A stretch of DNA of 64,000 bases from contig NZ_LYMK01000034.1 of assembly GCF_002157355.1 (NCBI RefSeq), positions 1-64,000 on the forward strand. Reading direction: 5' to 3'. Below, piece by piece: positions 16,485-25,192 of the stretch (position 1 is its first letter; the number at the start of each line of letters is the position of its first letter). Made by a program: the position numbers and the translations under genes. The notes under the pieces are model-generated. The model saw only the letters and a list, made by a program, of their open reading frames with translations, was not told the DNA's origin and ran no database searches. The stretch is from Variovorax sp. JS1663. GTDB lineage: Bacteria > Pseudomonadota > Gammaproteobacteria > Burkholderiales > Burkholderiaceae_C.

Positions 16485-17597
16485 ATGAACCATCTGAACT
16501 GCCTGCCGCAGGATGCGGTGTTCTGGGGCGAGAACATCCTGGCCGGCGCGCTCCCGCGCCTCGCCCAGCAGGGCATCGAGCGGCCGATGATCTTCACCGT
16601 CCCTCCGCTCGAAGCGCTGGCGCGCAGCCAGGTCGAGCCGCACCTTGCGGGCATCGCCGGCCGCTTCCTCGACCTGCCCGCACACGTGCCCGACGTGGCG
16701 GTGAACGCGGCGCTCGATGCCTGCCTGCGCGCGGATGCCCGCGCCATCGTCGGGCTGGGCGGCGGCTCGGTGCTCGATGCCGCCAAGGCGGTGTCCCACC
16801 TGCACCACGGACTGACCGGCCGCCATCTGCCGATCGTGGCGTTGCCGACGACGCTCTCGGGCTCGGAGTTCTCGCACTACTTCGGCATCACCGAGACCAC
16901 CGGTCCGCAGAAGTTCAAGCGCAGCTACGCGGTGCGCGAGACCACGCCCAAGCTCGTTCTGATCGACCCGCTGCTGGTGCGCGACACGCCGCGGGCGCTG
17001 CTGCTGTCCTCCGCCATCAAGGGCATCGACCATGCCGTGGAGGGCATGCGCAGGGTGACGCGCAGCCATCCCCACGCGATCATGGCCGCCAGCGGCGTCG
17101 ACCGCTTCCTGCGGGTGCTGGAGAAGTGGCCCGCGACGCTGGAGACCCGCCAGGCCCTCGAGGCGGGGCTGGTGAGCGACGACGACCTGCTGCAGCTGCA
17201 GCTTGGCGCCTGGCAGTGCTATTTCTCGCCGGCCTCGGTGATCTACGGGCTGAGCCACCGCATCGGCCACATCCTGGGCGGCAGCTTCGGCCTGCCGCAC
17301 AGCGCGACCTCGTGCATCACGCTGGCGCCGGTCATCCGGGCGTGCGCGGCCTTCTACGGCGACAAGCTGGAGGCGCTGTCGCCCGGCGGGCCGGGCGCGG
17401 CCGCGCGGCTGGCCGACCGGATCGCCGCCGTGGTCGAGACGCTCGGCCTGCCCAGCCGCATCTCCACCTTCGACCTGGACCGCGCGAAGCTGCCGGAGGT
17501 CGCCGCACTGCTCAGGGACAATTACCCCGAGGAAGTGGCCGACCTCGGCGCCGACGCGCCCGCACGCCTCGACGCCCTCCTGGACAGCCTGTGGTGA
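16485..17597 (+). CDS. Maleylacetate reductase (iron-containing alcohol dehydrogenase family)
   Basis: 370 aa. The nucleotide motif is GLGGGSVLDAAKA (Gly92–Ser95 core). Candidate metal or active-site positions are Asp182-His183 in GIDHAVEG, His258 and His262 in GLSHRIGH, and His272. ALPTTLSGSEFS is typical of this subfamily. The family reduces maleylacetate (and 2-chloromaleylacetate) to 3-oxoadipate with NAD(P)H, funnelling ring-cleavage products to the TCA cycle. The stop overlaps the GTG start of the amidase, so the two are co-translated. This is the LinF/PcpE role in hydroquinone pathways and matches the PcpA/LinE-like enzyme across the LysR gene. Confidence 0.88.
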   Translation: MNHLNCLPQDAVFWGENILAGALPRLAQQGIERPMIFTVPPLEALARSQVEPHLAGIAGRFLDLPAHVPDVAVNAALDACLRADARAIVGLGGGSVLDAAKAVSHLHHGLTGRHLPIVALPTTLSGSEFSHYFGITETTGPQKFKRSYAVRETTPKLVLIDPLLVRDTPRALLLSSAIKGIDHAVEGMRRVTRSHPHAIMAASGVDRFLRVLEKWPATLETRQALEAGLVSDDDLLQLQLGAWQCYFSPASVIYGLSHRIGHILGGSFGLPHSATSCITLAPVIRACAAFYGDKLEALSPGGPGAAARLADRIAAVVETLGLPSRISTFDLDRAKLPEVAALLRDNYPEEVADLGADAPARLDALLDSLW

Positions 17598-18988
17598 CCC
17601 AGGTGCCGCGCCGCGCCGCGTCGCTGCGGCAGTCGCTCGATGCCCTGGCCAGCGGCAGGATCAGCGCGAGCGAGCTCGTGCAGGAAACGCTGGCCCGGGC
17701 GGAGGACACGCAGCGCAGGCTGCGTGCCTTCGCGGCCATCCCGCGCGCGCACGCGATCGCGGCGGCGGCCGACAGTGACCGCCGCCATGCCGAAGGCCGG
17801 CCGCGCCCGCTCGAAGGACTGCCGATCGGCGTGAAGGACCTGATCGACACCCGGGGCATCGAGACGCGCTACGGGTCGCCCGCCTTCGTCGGCCATGTCC
17901 CCGCCGCGGACGCGGCCGTCGTGCGCACGCTCGTGGAACAGGGCGCGATCGTGGTCGGCAAGACGACGACGCACGAGTTCGCCTGGGGGGTCACCACCGC
18001 CAGCGAGGCCTTCGGCGACACCCTCCATCCATCGGACCCGGGGCGCATTCCAGGCGGTTCGAGCGGCGGGGCCGCCGTGTCGATCGCCGATGGCGTGGTC
18101 GCCGCCGGCCTTGGCACGGACACCGGCGGATCGGTGCGCATCCCCGCGGCGCTGTGTGGCGTCACCGGCTTCAAGCCGAGCCATGGCGCGCTGCCCACGC
18201 AGGGCATCTTCCCGCTGGCGGCGAGCCTCGACCATCCGGGTCTGTTGGGGGCGCGCGTCGACGACATCGAGGTCCTGGCCGAGGCGCTGGGCATCGGTAT
18301 CGAGCCTCGCATCGAGGGCGTCCCCGGCGAAGTGCGCGTGGGCGTGATCTGCGGCATCGGCCCGGTGCATCCCGCCACGGAGGTTGCCAGCGCTTTCGCG
18401 ATCGCGGCCGACAGGCTCGCGTCGATCTTCCAGATCGAGGAGCTGGAGCCCGCGAATGTCTTCGACGGCTGTTTCGATGCCTTCGCGCGCATCGTCCTGG
18501 CGGAAGGTGCGCTCGTGCACTTCGCCAGGCACGATCCGGACTGGATTGCGGCGCACTACGGCGCGGAGACCATCGGCCGCCTGGAGCGCGCCAAGGCGGT
18601 GCGCATGGAAGACTACGCGCAGGCGCAGCAGGCCCGGCGAAAGTTCTCCGCCGCGCTGGCCCGGCTCATGGCCGGGCATCGCTTCATCGTGCTGCCCACC
18701 ACGCCGTGCACCGCGCCGCGCCTCGGCGAACCGGAACTCACGATCGGCAACTGGTCGGGGAGCGTGCGCGAAGCGCTGATGCGCTACACGGCCCCCTTCA
18801 ACCTCGCGGGCTGCCCGGCGATCTCGATCCCGCTGCACCGCGGCGCCGGCGCACTCCCGGCGGGCCTGCAGGTCGTGGCCCGGCCTGGCGACGACGCCGC
18901 ACTGCTGCGGATCGCACGGCAGATGGAGCAGGTGCTGCATCCGGCGGAGCCCGCGCCGGGGACGGGTGGTCGCCGGTCGACGCCGTGA
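17594..18988 (+). CDS. Amidase signature family hydrolase
   Basis: 464 aa from GTG 17594, which overlaps the reductase stop (GTGA). The Ser-cisSer-Lys triad is visible: Lys81 in GVKDLI, Ser156/157 in PGGSSGG and nucleophile Ser180 in TDTGGSVR. GatA-like in fold but encoded alone, so it is more likely a catabolic amidase than the tRNA amidotransferase subunit. In context it may free an aromatic acid, amine or phenol from an amide, or hydrolyse a pathway intermediate. No start other than GTG fits without losing the N-terminus. Confidence 0.85.
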   Translation: MTQVPRRAASLRQSLDALASGRISASELVQETLARAEDTQRRLRAFAAIPRAHAIAAAADSDRRHAEGRPRPLEGLPIGVKDLIDTRGIETRYGSPAFVGHVPAADAAVVRTLVEQGAIVVGKTTTHEFAWGVTTASEAFGDTLHPSDPGRIPGGSSGGAAVSIADGVVAAGLGTDTGGSVRIPAALCGVTGFKPSHGALPTQGIFPLAASLDHPGLLGARVDDIEVLAEALGIGIEPRIEGVPGEVRVGVICGIGPVHPATEVASAFAIAADRLASIFQIEELEPANVFDGCFDAFARIVLAEGALVHFARHDPDWIAAHYGAETIGRLERAKAVRMEDYAQAQQARRKFSAALARLMAGHRFIVLPTTPCTAPRLGEPELTIGNWSGSVREALMRYTAPFNLAGCPAISIPLHRGAGALPAGLQVVARPGDDAALLRIARQMEQVLHPAEPAPGTGGRRSTP

Positions 18989-19203
18989 TCCTGCGCCTCC
19001 ACGCCGACAGCAAGGACGGCGCGACGCTCGACCCTTCGGATCGAGCGCATTGGTGCATCCGGGACAACGTCGTGATCCCGCGCGCGCCCCTGGCGCGACG
19101 GGCAGGCGGATCCTACGATTCGTGCCGCAGCGAATGCTTGCGCACGGGTTCCACAGCCGCCCTGTGGTGAAGCCGGGTCTTCGGACACGAGAGAGGTGAA
19201 TCC

Positions 19204-19638
19204 ATGACGAGAATTGCAAGACACATCATGGCGGCGCTGCTGATCGCGCCGCTCGCGGCGACGGCGCTGCACGCCAGCGCGCAACCGGCCAAAGGCGCAC
19301 AGGCGGCGCACGAGGTCGTCGTCAAGGAGCTGATGACCAAGGCGCTCGCGGACATTCCCGGCAAGGAAGTCCTGATGATCACGGTGGACTACGCGCCGGG
19401 CGCCGCGGACCCCATCCACCGCCACGATGCACATGCCTTCGTCTACGTGCTCCAGGGTTCGATCGTGATGGGCGTGAAGGGCGGCAAGGAGGTGACGCTC
19501 AAGGCCGGCGATACCTTCTATGAAGGGCCGGAGGACGTGCACACGGTCGGCCGCAATGCCAGCAAGACCCGGCCCGCGAAGTTCGTGGTCATGCTGGTGA
19601 AGAACAAGGGCGCCGATTTCTTCATTCCCGTGAAGTGA
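19204..19638 (+). CDS. Secreted cupin-domain protein
   Basis: 144 aa. Residues 1–26 form a signal peptide (basic start, hydrophobic core, cleavage near HASA-QP). A single cupin barrel follows with metal ligands in PIHRHDAHAFVYVLQG (His72, His74, His77) and a distal Glu108/His113. It has a good ribosome-binding site (GAGAGGTG). It lies 215 bp after the amidase and 191 bp before the LinD-like GST. Small periplasmic cupins may bind or isomerise small molecules; no specific reaction can be assigned. Confidence 0.8.
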   Translation: MTRIARHIMAALLIAPLAATALHASAQPAKGAQAAHEVVVKELMTKALADIPGKEVLMITVDYAPGAADPIHRHDAHAFVYVLQGSIVMGVKGGKEVTLKAGDTFYEGPEDVHTVGRNASKTRPAKFVVMLVKNKGADFFIPVK

Positions 19639-19644
19639 CCCTGT

Positions 19645-19665
19645 CCGCCGGGTGCGCCCCGGCGG
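19645..19665 (+). terminator. GC-rich hairpin after the cupin gene
   Basis: CCGCCGGG, loop TGCGC, CCCGGCGG: an 8-bp perfect stem starting 7 nt after the cupin stop. There is no clear U-tract, so termination may be weak or Rho-assisted. Confidence 0.4.
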
Positions 19666-19829
19666 CGAGCGGCAGGATCGTTCGGAAATCCGGGACCGTG
19701 CGTCCCGGCTTTGCCATCTTCTCAGACCACCGGCCGGTTCCTACGATCGGTTCGCGTTCAGCAGCTTGAAAGCGAACCCGTTCATTGAGCGCCGGTGGGC
19801 CTGCCGCGCAGGCCGAGAAGAGGAATGTG

Positions 19830-20876
19830 ATGACGACCCATACCCCCTTGATGAAGATGGCCGCCGATGCCCGCGTGGCCATGCTGGACCCGAGCCGCAG
19901 CACCATCGTCGGCGCCAGGGCCCACCCGCGCTTCGAGCTGTTCCACGCCGCGAGCTCACTGTGCTCGCAGAAGGTGCGCACGGTGCTGTCCGAGAAGCGG
20001 CTGCCCTATCGCTCCAACGACATGCTGATCCTCAGCTCGATGGGCCCGGACGGCGTGGTTCCGGCGGAGCACTACAGCCCTGCCTACGTGCGCCTCCGGC
20101 TGCTCGCGGCGCCCGCGTCGGGCCGGGGCTACGTGAGCGGCTACAGCGGCCGGACCTCGGTGGAGACGGAAGGCTTCGATCCCTGCGTGGTGCCCCTGCT
20201 CGTGGACCACGAGGCCGGCCGGGTGGTCGCCGATTCGCGCCGGATCTGCGGCTATCTCGACGCCGTGTCGCGCCAGCCGCTGCAGCTGGTGCCGGACGAC
20301 CCGGCGGCGCACGCCGAGGTGATGCGCCAAGTCGGCATCGTCGACACGATCCCGAACGGCGCGCTGCTGTACGGCTTCCATCCGGATGCCGACCTGCGGC
20401 CCGGCGCGCTCAAGCTGGTGATGGCCACCGTCTACGAGCACAAGATCATGGCGCTGGAACAGCTGATCGCGGCCAACACCGATGCGCCGGAACTGGTGGC
20501 GGCGTATCGCGCCAAGATCGTGAAGGAGAGCGGCGGCAGGCGCGTGCGCCATGACGCCGCGTTCCAGCGTGCCGCCCGCGATCAGGTCGGCGATTTGCTG
20601 AAGGACCTCGAGCGCGACCTGGCGGCGCAGTCCTTCTCGTGCCTGCACGGCCATCCCTTTTCGCTCGCCGACGTGCTCTGGGGCGTCAACCTGGTCCGCC
20701 TGAACTACCTCGGGCTGTCCTCGATGTGGAGCGGGCTCGCACAGGTCGGGCGCTACTTCGAGACGCTGGTGCAGCGTCCCTCGCTGTGCAGGGAGGCCAT
20801 CCAGGCCTCGGTGAACTCGATGCCGCCGTCGACCTACATGCGCGGCATCACCGAATGCGCGGCGGCCGCCGCGTGA
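19830..20876 (+). CDS. GST-family reductive dehalogenase-like protein (LinD/PcpC type)
   Basis: 348 aa, close to LinD (about 346). The block FELFHAASSLCSQKVR (candidate catalytic Cys45), then YVRLRL, EGFDP, VVPLLVDHE and GRVVADSRRICGYL, follows LinD from memory almost position by position. LinD removes chlorine from 2,5-dichlorohydroquinone and PcpC from tetrachlorohydroquinone, using glutathione. Start ATG 19830 follows GAGGAATGTG. With PcpA/LinE-like, LinF-like and LinR-like neighbours, the whole lower halohydroquinone set appears in 8 kb. It may instead act on a thioether or another leaving group. Confidence 0.8.
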   Translation: MTTHTPLMKMAADARVAMLDPSRSTIVGARAHPRFELFHAASSLCSQKVRTVLSEKRLPYRSNDMLILSSMGPDGVVPAEHYSPAYVRLRLLAAPASGRGYVSGYSGRTSVETEGFDPCVVPLLVDHEAGRVVADSRRICGYLDAVSRQPLQLVPDDPAAHAEVMRQVGIVDTIPNGALLYGFHPDADLRPGALKLVMATVYEHKIMALEQLIAANTDAPELVAAYRAKIVKESGGRRVRHDAAFQRAARDQVGDLLKDLERDLAAQSFSCLHGHPFSLADVLWGVNLVRLNYLGLSSMWSGLAQVGRYFETLVQRPSLCREAIQASVNSMPPSTYMRGITECAAAAA

Positions 20877-20904
20877 CGAACATCCCTACGACCAGGAGCA
20901 CACG

Positions 20905-21816
20905 ATGAGCAAGACCCCCCCGACCCACGAGAGCACGGCGGCCGGCAAGACGCCCTACAGCCAATGGCTGCAGACGGAGGCGCTGCACTCCCTGCAGCGC
21001 CCGGTCAGCGATCACCCCGGCGAGCATGCCTGGATCGTCCACGCCCAGGTTTCCGAACTCTATTGGATGCTGATCATCAAGGAGATCCAGACGGCCCAGG
21101 CCTGCCTGCGCGCCAACGACCTCGTGCAGGCCCAGCGCACGCTGCAGCGTGTCGTCGCTCACCATGCGCCGCTGGACGCGATCTGGCGCTCGCTCGCGTG
21201 GATGACGCCGAACGACCTGCTGGCCATGCTGTCGCGCGTGGGGCCCACCTATGGCAAGGACACGGCGCTCCAGGGGTGGACCTACCGCCACATGGTCTAT
21301 CTGCTGGGCATCAAGCAGGCGGAGCATCTGCAGCACTTCGTGCCGCAGCCGCAGCGCTGGGCGCAACTGGACAAGGCGCTGTCCGAGCCCAGCCTCTACG
21401 ACGACGTGCTGGCCTACCTCGCGCGCATCGGCCTGGACGTGCCGCCTTCCGTGCTCGCGCGCGACCTGCGCGCGCCCTACAGCCCCAGCCAGGCCGTGGA
21501 GCAGGTCTGGCGTGACATCTACGTCGACCCGGACGCCCGCATCGAGCTGCAGCAGCTGGGCGAAACGCTGGCCGACATCGCGGAGGGCTTCATGCAGTGG
21601 AAGCACCGCCACCTGATGGCGACGCGCCGCACCTTCGGCACCCGGCCGGCCTACTTCGGCACCGAGGGTGTCGCGTGGCTCAAGCCGACGATGGAGGAGA
21701 TTCCCTTTCCGGAACTGTGGTCGGCGCGGACCTTCATCGGCGACCCGAAGTCCTCGCCGGCGGCCGCGGTCTGCCCGCACCTGGCCGGGCAGGCCCCGGA
21801 TGGCGTCAACGCCTAG
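20905..21816 (+). CDS. Tryptophan 2,3-dioxygenase superfamily protein with altered active site
   Basis: 303 aa. The TDO fold is indicated by AWIVHAQVSELYWMLIIKEI (His46 aligns with the distal His of TDO, where the family reads HQ), GWTYRHMVYLLG (Arg128 in place of the substrate-binding QFR segment) and WKHRHLMATRRTFG (His236 as the likely heme ligand). The GTGGSSG loop that binds the amino acid in true TDOs is replaced by AYFGTEG. It starts 28 bp after the GST stop with AGGAG, so it is probably co-transcribed. Known relatives include enzymes with different chemistry (PrnB, MarE, SfmD). The substrate here is probably not tryptophan; no other kynurenine gene is present. Confidence 0.75.
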   Translation: MSKTPPTHESTAAGKTPYSQWLQTEALHSLQRPVSDHPGEHAWIVHAQVSELYWMLIIKEIQTAQACLRANDLVQAQRTLQRVVAHHAPLDAIWRSLAWMTPNDLLAMLSRVGPTYGKDTALQGWTYRHMVYLLGIKQAEHLQHFVPQPQRWAQLDKALSEPSLYDDVLAYLARIGLDVPPSVLARDLRAPYSPSQAVEQVWRDIYVDPDARIELQQLGETLADIAEGFMQWKHRHLMATRRTFGTRPAYFGTEGVAWLKPTMEEIPFPELWSARTFIGDPKSSPAAAVCPHLAGQAPDGVNA

Positions 21817-22400
21817 CCGCACGGTTCCGTCCTTCTTCGTTTCGATTGTTGTGCGTCGGGCATCACTGCGCCGGGATCGAAGCTGCGCGCTCCAGCACGG
21901 CGCGAACCGGCTGTATCGCGCAGGCCCCGGATCCTGGCGTGATGGCGCTGCATGCCCTCGAACTGGCGCTGCACGAGATCGCGCACTTCCACGGGCAGCT
22001 GTTCCCCCAGCGCGTGACGGTACCGCACGACGGCAGCATCCTCACCGCGCTCGCACGCTTGGAGAATCGACGCGTCGCTGTGGGCGCCTGAACTGCCCCT
22101 CAGGGGCCGCCAGCCTCGCAGCAGGCCGCCGCTGCCTGTACCCCGCCGGGTGGGCTCCACGCCGTAGGTCCGGATCATGGCCACCAACTGCGCCTCGGCC
22201 CGCCGAAAGCCTTGTGCACGGCTGAGCAGGATGTCCTTCAACGAACGCGTCGCCTGAACGGCCCCAGCGCAGGCGACGAACCCGCTGCGGCCGGCGCGCG
22301 TCATCACCAGCAGATTGTTGAGCACATCGACGACCTCCTCCCTGTCCATGGCGCTCCCCGCGAATGAAGCCTTGGATTGCGCAATGCGCGGACCGGTCAT
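21813..22400 (-). CDS. DUF2383 (PA2169-like) four-helix-bundle protein
   Basis: 195 aa from ATG 22400, which has AGGAG 6 nt upstream. The core DREEVVDVLNNLLVMTRAG, ATRSLKDILLSRAQGFRRAE and the second half (LGEQLPVEVRDLVQRQFEGM, HHARIRGLRD) match the helical pairs of this family, whose function is unknown and which is distantly ferritin-like in fold. The C-terminal tail is basic and Ser-rich. It converges on the TDO-like gene with a 4-bp overlap of stop codons. Confidence 0.65.
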   Translation of the reverse strand: MTGPRIAQSKASFAGSAMDREEVVDVLNNLLVMTRAGRSGFVACAGAVQATRSLKDILLSRAQGFRRAEAQLVAMIRTYGVEPTRRGTGSGGLLRGWRPLRGSSGAHSDASILQACERGEDAAVVRYRHALGEQLPVEVRDLVQRQFEGMQRHHARIRGLRDTAGSRRAGARSFDPGAVMPDAQQSKRRRTEPCG

Positions 22401-22621
22401 GAAAGCTCCTGGAAATGCACATTGCTGCTGTGCGGCCGCAACGCGGGTGCACCAGCTTGGGATCGAATGCGCCACGGCGATGTAGGCGCCGCGGGCGCCC
22501 ACCGGTCGGCAAAGCGCTCCTGAGACAAACCCAGCGCCCCACCTACAACGATTCTGCGGTTCGGCTTGCGTTCATGGGCCTCTTGGAGGTATCTCCTGAT
22601 CCGTCCAACGTATCTCCACAC

Positions 22622-23836
22622 ATGTTGCATCTCCCCTCCGCCGTGCCGAACGCGGCCATTGACTGGCTCGGAAACGGCCTATGGGTCGCGACGTGGTGGC
22701 AGGTCGTGCTGTACACGCTTGTCACCACGCACGTCACGATCGCGGCAGTCACGATCTTCCTGCACCGGACGCAAACGCACCGCGCCATGGAACTGAGCCC
22801 GGTGCCCTCGCACTTCTTCCGCCTCTGGCTCTGGCTGGCAACCGGCATGGTGACCAAGGAATGGGTGGCCATCCACCGCAAACACCACGCCAGGTGCGAG
22901 ACGGTGGACGACCCGCACAGCCCGCAGGTCAGGGGCATCGGCGAAGTCCTGTGGCGCGGCGCCGAGCTGTACCGCAACGAAGCGAAGAACAAGGAAACGA
23001 TGGAGCGTTTCGGCCACGGCACGCCCGACGACTGGCTCGAGCGCAACCTGTACTCGCGCTTCAGTTGGCAGGGCGTCGGCCTGATGCTGATCCTCAACCT
23101 TGCCCTGTTCGGCGGCCTGGGCCTGGCCGTCTGGGCGGTCCAGATGCTATGGATTCCCTTCTGGGCGGCAGGCGTGGTCAATGGCCTCGGCCATTTCTGG
23201 GGCTATCGCAACTTCGAGGCGCCGGACGCCAGCCGCAACGTGTCGCCCTGGGGCCTGATCATTGGCGGCGAAGAGCTGCACAACAACCACCACACGTATC
23301 CGACTTCGGCGAAGTTCTCGGTCAAGAAGTACGAAATCGACGTCGGCTGGATCTACATCAGCCTGATGCAGAAAGTCGGCTGGGCCAAGGTCAGGAAGCT
23401 GCCGCCGAAGCTGCAGATCGGCGACCCTCAGCCTGTGGCGGATGCCAGGACGCTCGAGGCGGTGATTGCCAATCGCTACGAGGTGATGGCCACCTTCGCA
23501 CGCGAAATTCGCCGCACCACCCGGGACGAACTTGCGCAACTCCGGGCCAGGGGGGCCAATCTGTCGCAGCTCAAGGCAGCAAGGCGCTGGCTGCTCCGCG
23601 ACGAGGCCAACGTGCCTGCGGCCGCGCGTTCGAACCTGATGCAAGCCCGCGCCGACCACCCGGTGCTCGACAAGATGGTGACCATGCGCGAGGAACTGCG
23701 CCAACTGTGGCTCGACACCTCCCAGTCGCGCGAACAACTCGTCGTCGATCTTCGCGCCTGGTGCGCTCGCGCGGAAGCAAGCGGCATCGCACGGCTGCGC
23801 GAGTTCTCTACCCGCCTGCGCTCGGCGCGTGACTGA
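22622..23836 (+). CDS. Membrane fatty-acid desaturase (acyl-CoA/acyl-lipid delta-9 type) with long C-terminal extension
   Basis: 404 aa. Three histidine boxes are present: HRTQTH (48–53), HRKHH (85–89) and HNNHH (220–224), the di-iron signature of integral-membrane desaturases. Hydrophobic segments lie at 20–48, 62–78, 150–172 and 175–192. About 170 residues after the last box are hydrophilic and helix-prone (Arg/Glu-rich), longer than minimal DesC enzymes. The start is uncertain: ATG 22622 is chosen because the protein-like sequence begins there, while ATG 22574 is also in frame and neither has a strong ribosome-binding site. It probably introduces double bonds into membrane acyl chains. Confidence 0.85.
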   Translation: MLHLPSAVPNAAIDWLGNGLWVATWWQVVLYTLVTTHVTIAAVTIFLHRTQTHRAMELSPVPSHFFRLWLWLATGMVTKEWVAIHRKHHARCETVDDPHSPQVRGIGEVLWRGAELYRNEAKNKETMERFGHGTPDDWLERNLYSRFSWQGVGLMLILNLALFGGLGLAVWAVQMLWIPFWAAGVVNGLGHFWGYRNFEAPDASRNVSPWGLIIGGEELHNNHHTYPTSAKFSVKKYEIDVGWIYISLMQKVGWAKVRKLPPKLQIGDPQPVADARTLEAVIANRYEVMATFAREIRRTTRDELAQLRARGANLSQLKAARRWLLRDEANVPAAARSNLMQARADHPVLDKMVTMREELRQLWLDTSQSREQLVVDLRAWCARAEASGIARLREFSTRLRSARD

Positions 23837-24064
23837 GTTGTCCGGGCGCGCGTTTGCGTGCCGTCTCGAAGGGGCAAGCAGAAACCACTATCGCGGGATG
23901 GCAATGTCCGGCCCGGCAGACGGGTCCTCGGCGGCTTCATGTTCGACAGCGCCCGCAGAGCGCATGATGTGAGCCTGGCTGAACCTCACCGATGTGCAGG
24001 AGATGCCGAATTTGCCCCGAGTGCTTCGACTTCGTCGAAACGGGACTACTGACGGAGGACCACC

Positions 24065-25192
24065 ATGCATCGATTCCTCTACAACAATCGCGACGAGCTC
24101 ATTGAACGGTGCAAGGCGAAGGTCGCTCAGCGGCCCCGGCGAGCCGCGACGGCCGCGCAGCTCGTCCACGGCGTGCCGATTTTCCTGGACCAGTTGATGA
24201 GAACGCTGGAAGCACAGGAGAACGGCGAGGTCGACGAAAGCTTCAGGATTTCAGGTGCCGCTGGCGGTGACGCATCTGACTTGTCCGAAATGGGCCGAAG
24301 CGCCGCTGCGCACGGCAAGGAGCTCCTGGAGCTCGGCTTTTCCGTCGACCAGGTGGTGCACGACTACGGCGACCTTTGCCAGGCCATCACGGACCTCGCG
24401 GTGGAGCGCGATGCCCCATTCTCCGTCGACGAGTTCCGCACGCTGAATCGTTGCCTCGACAACGCGATCGCCGATGCGGTCACGGAGTTTGGCGTCTGGC
24501 GGGACGCCAGCGTCGCGCTTCAGCAGACCGCCGACGAGAACGAACGCCTGGGCGTGCTGGTGCACGAGCTACGGAATTACCTGCACACCGCAACGCTGGC
24601 TTTCACGGCCCTGGAATCGGGAAAGGTTCCGATCGGCGGTGCAACCAGCACCGTGTTGAAAAGGAGCCTGACTTCGTTGGCGGCCCTGCTCAACCTGTCG
24701 CTGTCCCAGGTCCGGGGCACGGTCGAAGCGCCTCAGGAGGCGGCCTTCCCGGTCGCGTCGTTCGTCGCGGAGGCCAGGCATGCCGCATCGCTCGACGCAA
24801 GCGCCAAGGGATGCGCACTCTCGGTCCTCGACGTCGATGCCACGCTGGGCATCTCCGGCGATCGGGAGCGTCTCGTGGCGGCCTTGGTGAACTTGCTGCA
24901 GAACGCCTTCAAGTTCACCCAGGCCCATACCGAGGTCACACTGAGCGCCTACGCCGAAGGAGACTATGTCTTGATCGACGTCCAGGACCACTGCGGAGGA
25001 CTCCCGCCAGGAGCGACCTCGCGCATCTTCCAGCCCTTCGTTCAAGTCGGTGACAACAAGAGCGGGCTCGGACTCGGCCTTTCCATCGCGCGACGAAGCG
25101 TGGAGGCCGGCGGAGGCGTCCTGACCGTTCGGGATCTTCCTGGCACGGGGTGTGTCTTCACCATCAAGCTTCCGCGCAAGGCGCTGGACTAG
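24065..25192 (+). CDS. Orphan sensor histidine kinase with RsbRD-like N-terminal domain
   Basis: 375 aa, cytosolic (no membrane segment). Residues 1–150 form an all-helical domain (FLYNNRDELIERCKAKV, ELLELGFSVDQVVHDYGDLC) like the RsbRD/STAS-associated sensory domain. His167 in VHELRNYLH is the phosphorylation site; NLLQNAFKFTQ is the N box and SGLGLGLSIARRSVEAGGG the G2 box. The stop is directly followed by the ATG of a second kinase, with no receiver gene nearby. Conserved catalytic boxes suggest an active kinase; the input is unknown. Confidence 0.85.
   Translation: MHRFLYNNRDELIERCKAKVAQRPRRAATAAQLVHGVPIFLDQLMRTLEAQENGEVDESFRISGAAGGDASDLSEMGRSAAAHGKELLELGFSVDQVVHDYGDLCQAITDLAVERDAPFSVDEFRTLNRCLDNAIADAVTEFGVWRDASVALQQTADENERLGVLVHELRNYLHTATLAFTALESGKVPIGGATSTVLKRSLTSLAALLNLSLSQVRGTVEAPQEAAFPVASFVAEARHAASLDASAKGCALSVLDVDATLGISGDRERLVAALVNLLQNAFKFTQAHTEVTLSAYAEGDYVLIDVQDHCGGLPPGATSRIFQPFVQVGDNKSGLGLGLSIARRSVEAGGGVLTVRDLPGTGCVFTIKLPRKALD

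Noticed and set aside
17522..19219. 565-codon minus-strand frame over the amidase gene
   Set aside because: The plus strand carries the full amidase Lys-Ser-Ser signature in GTG-start continuity with the reductase gene; the antisense product is Arg-rich noise.
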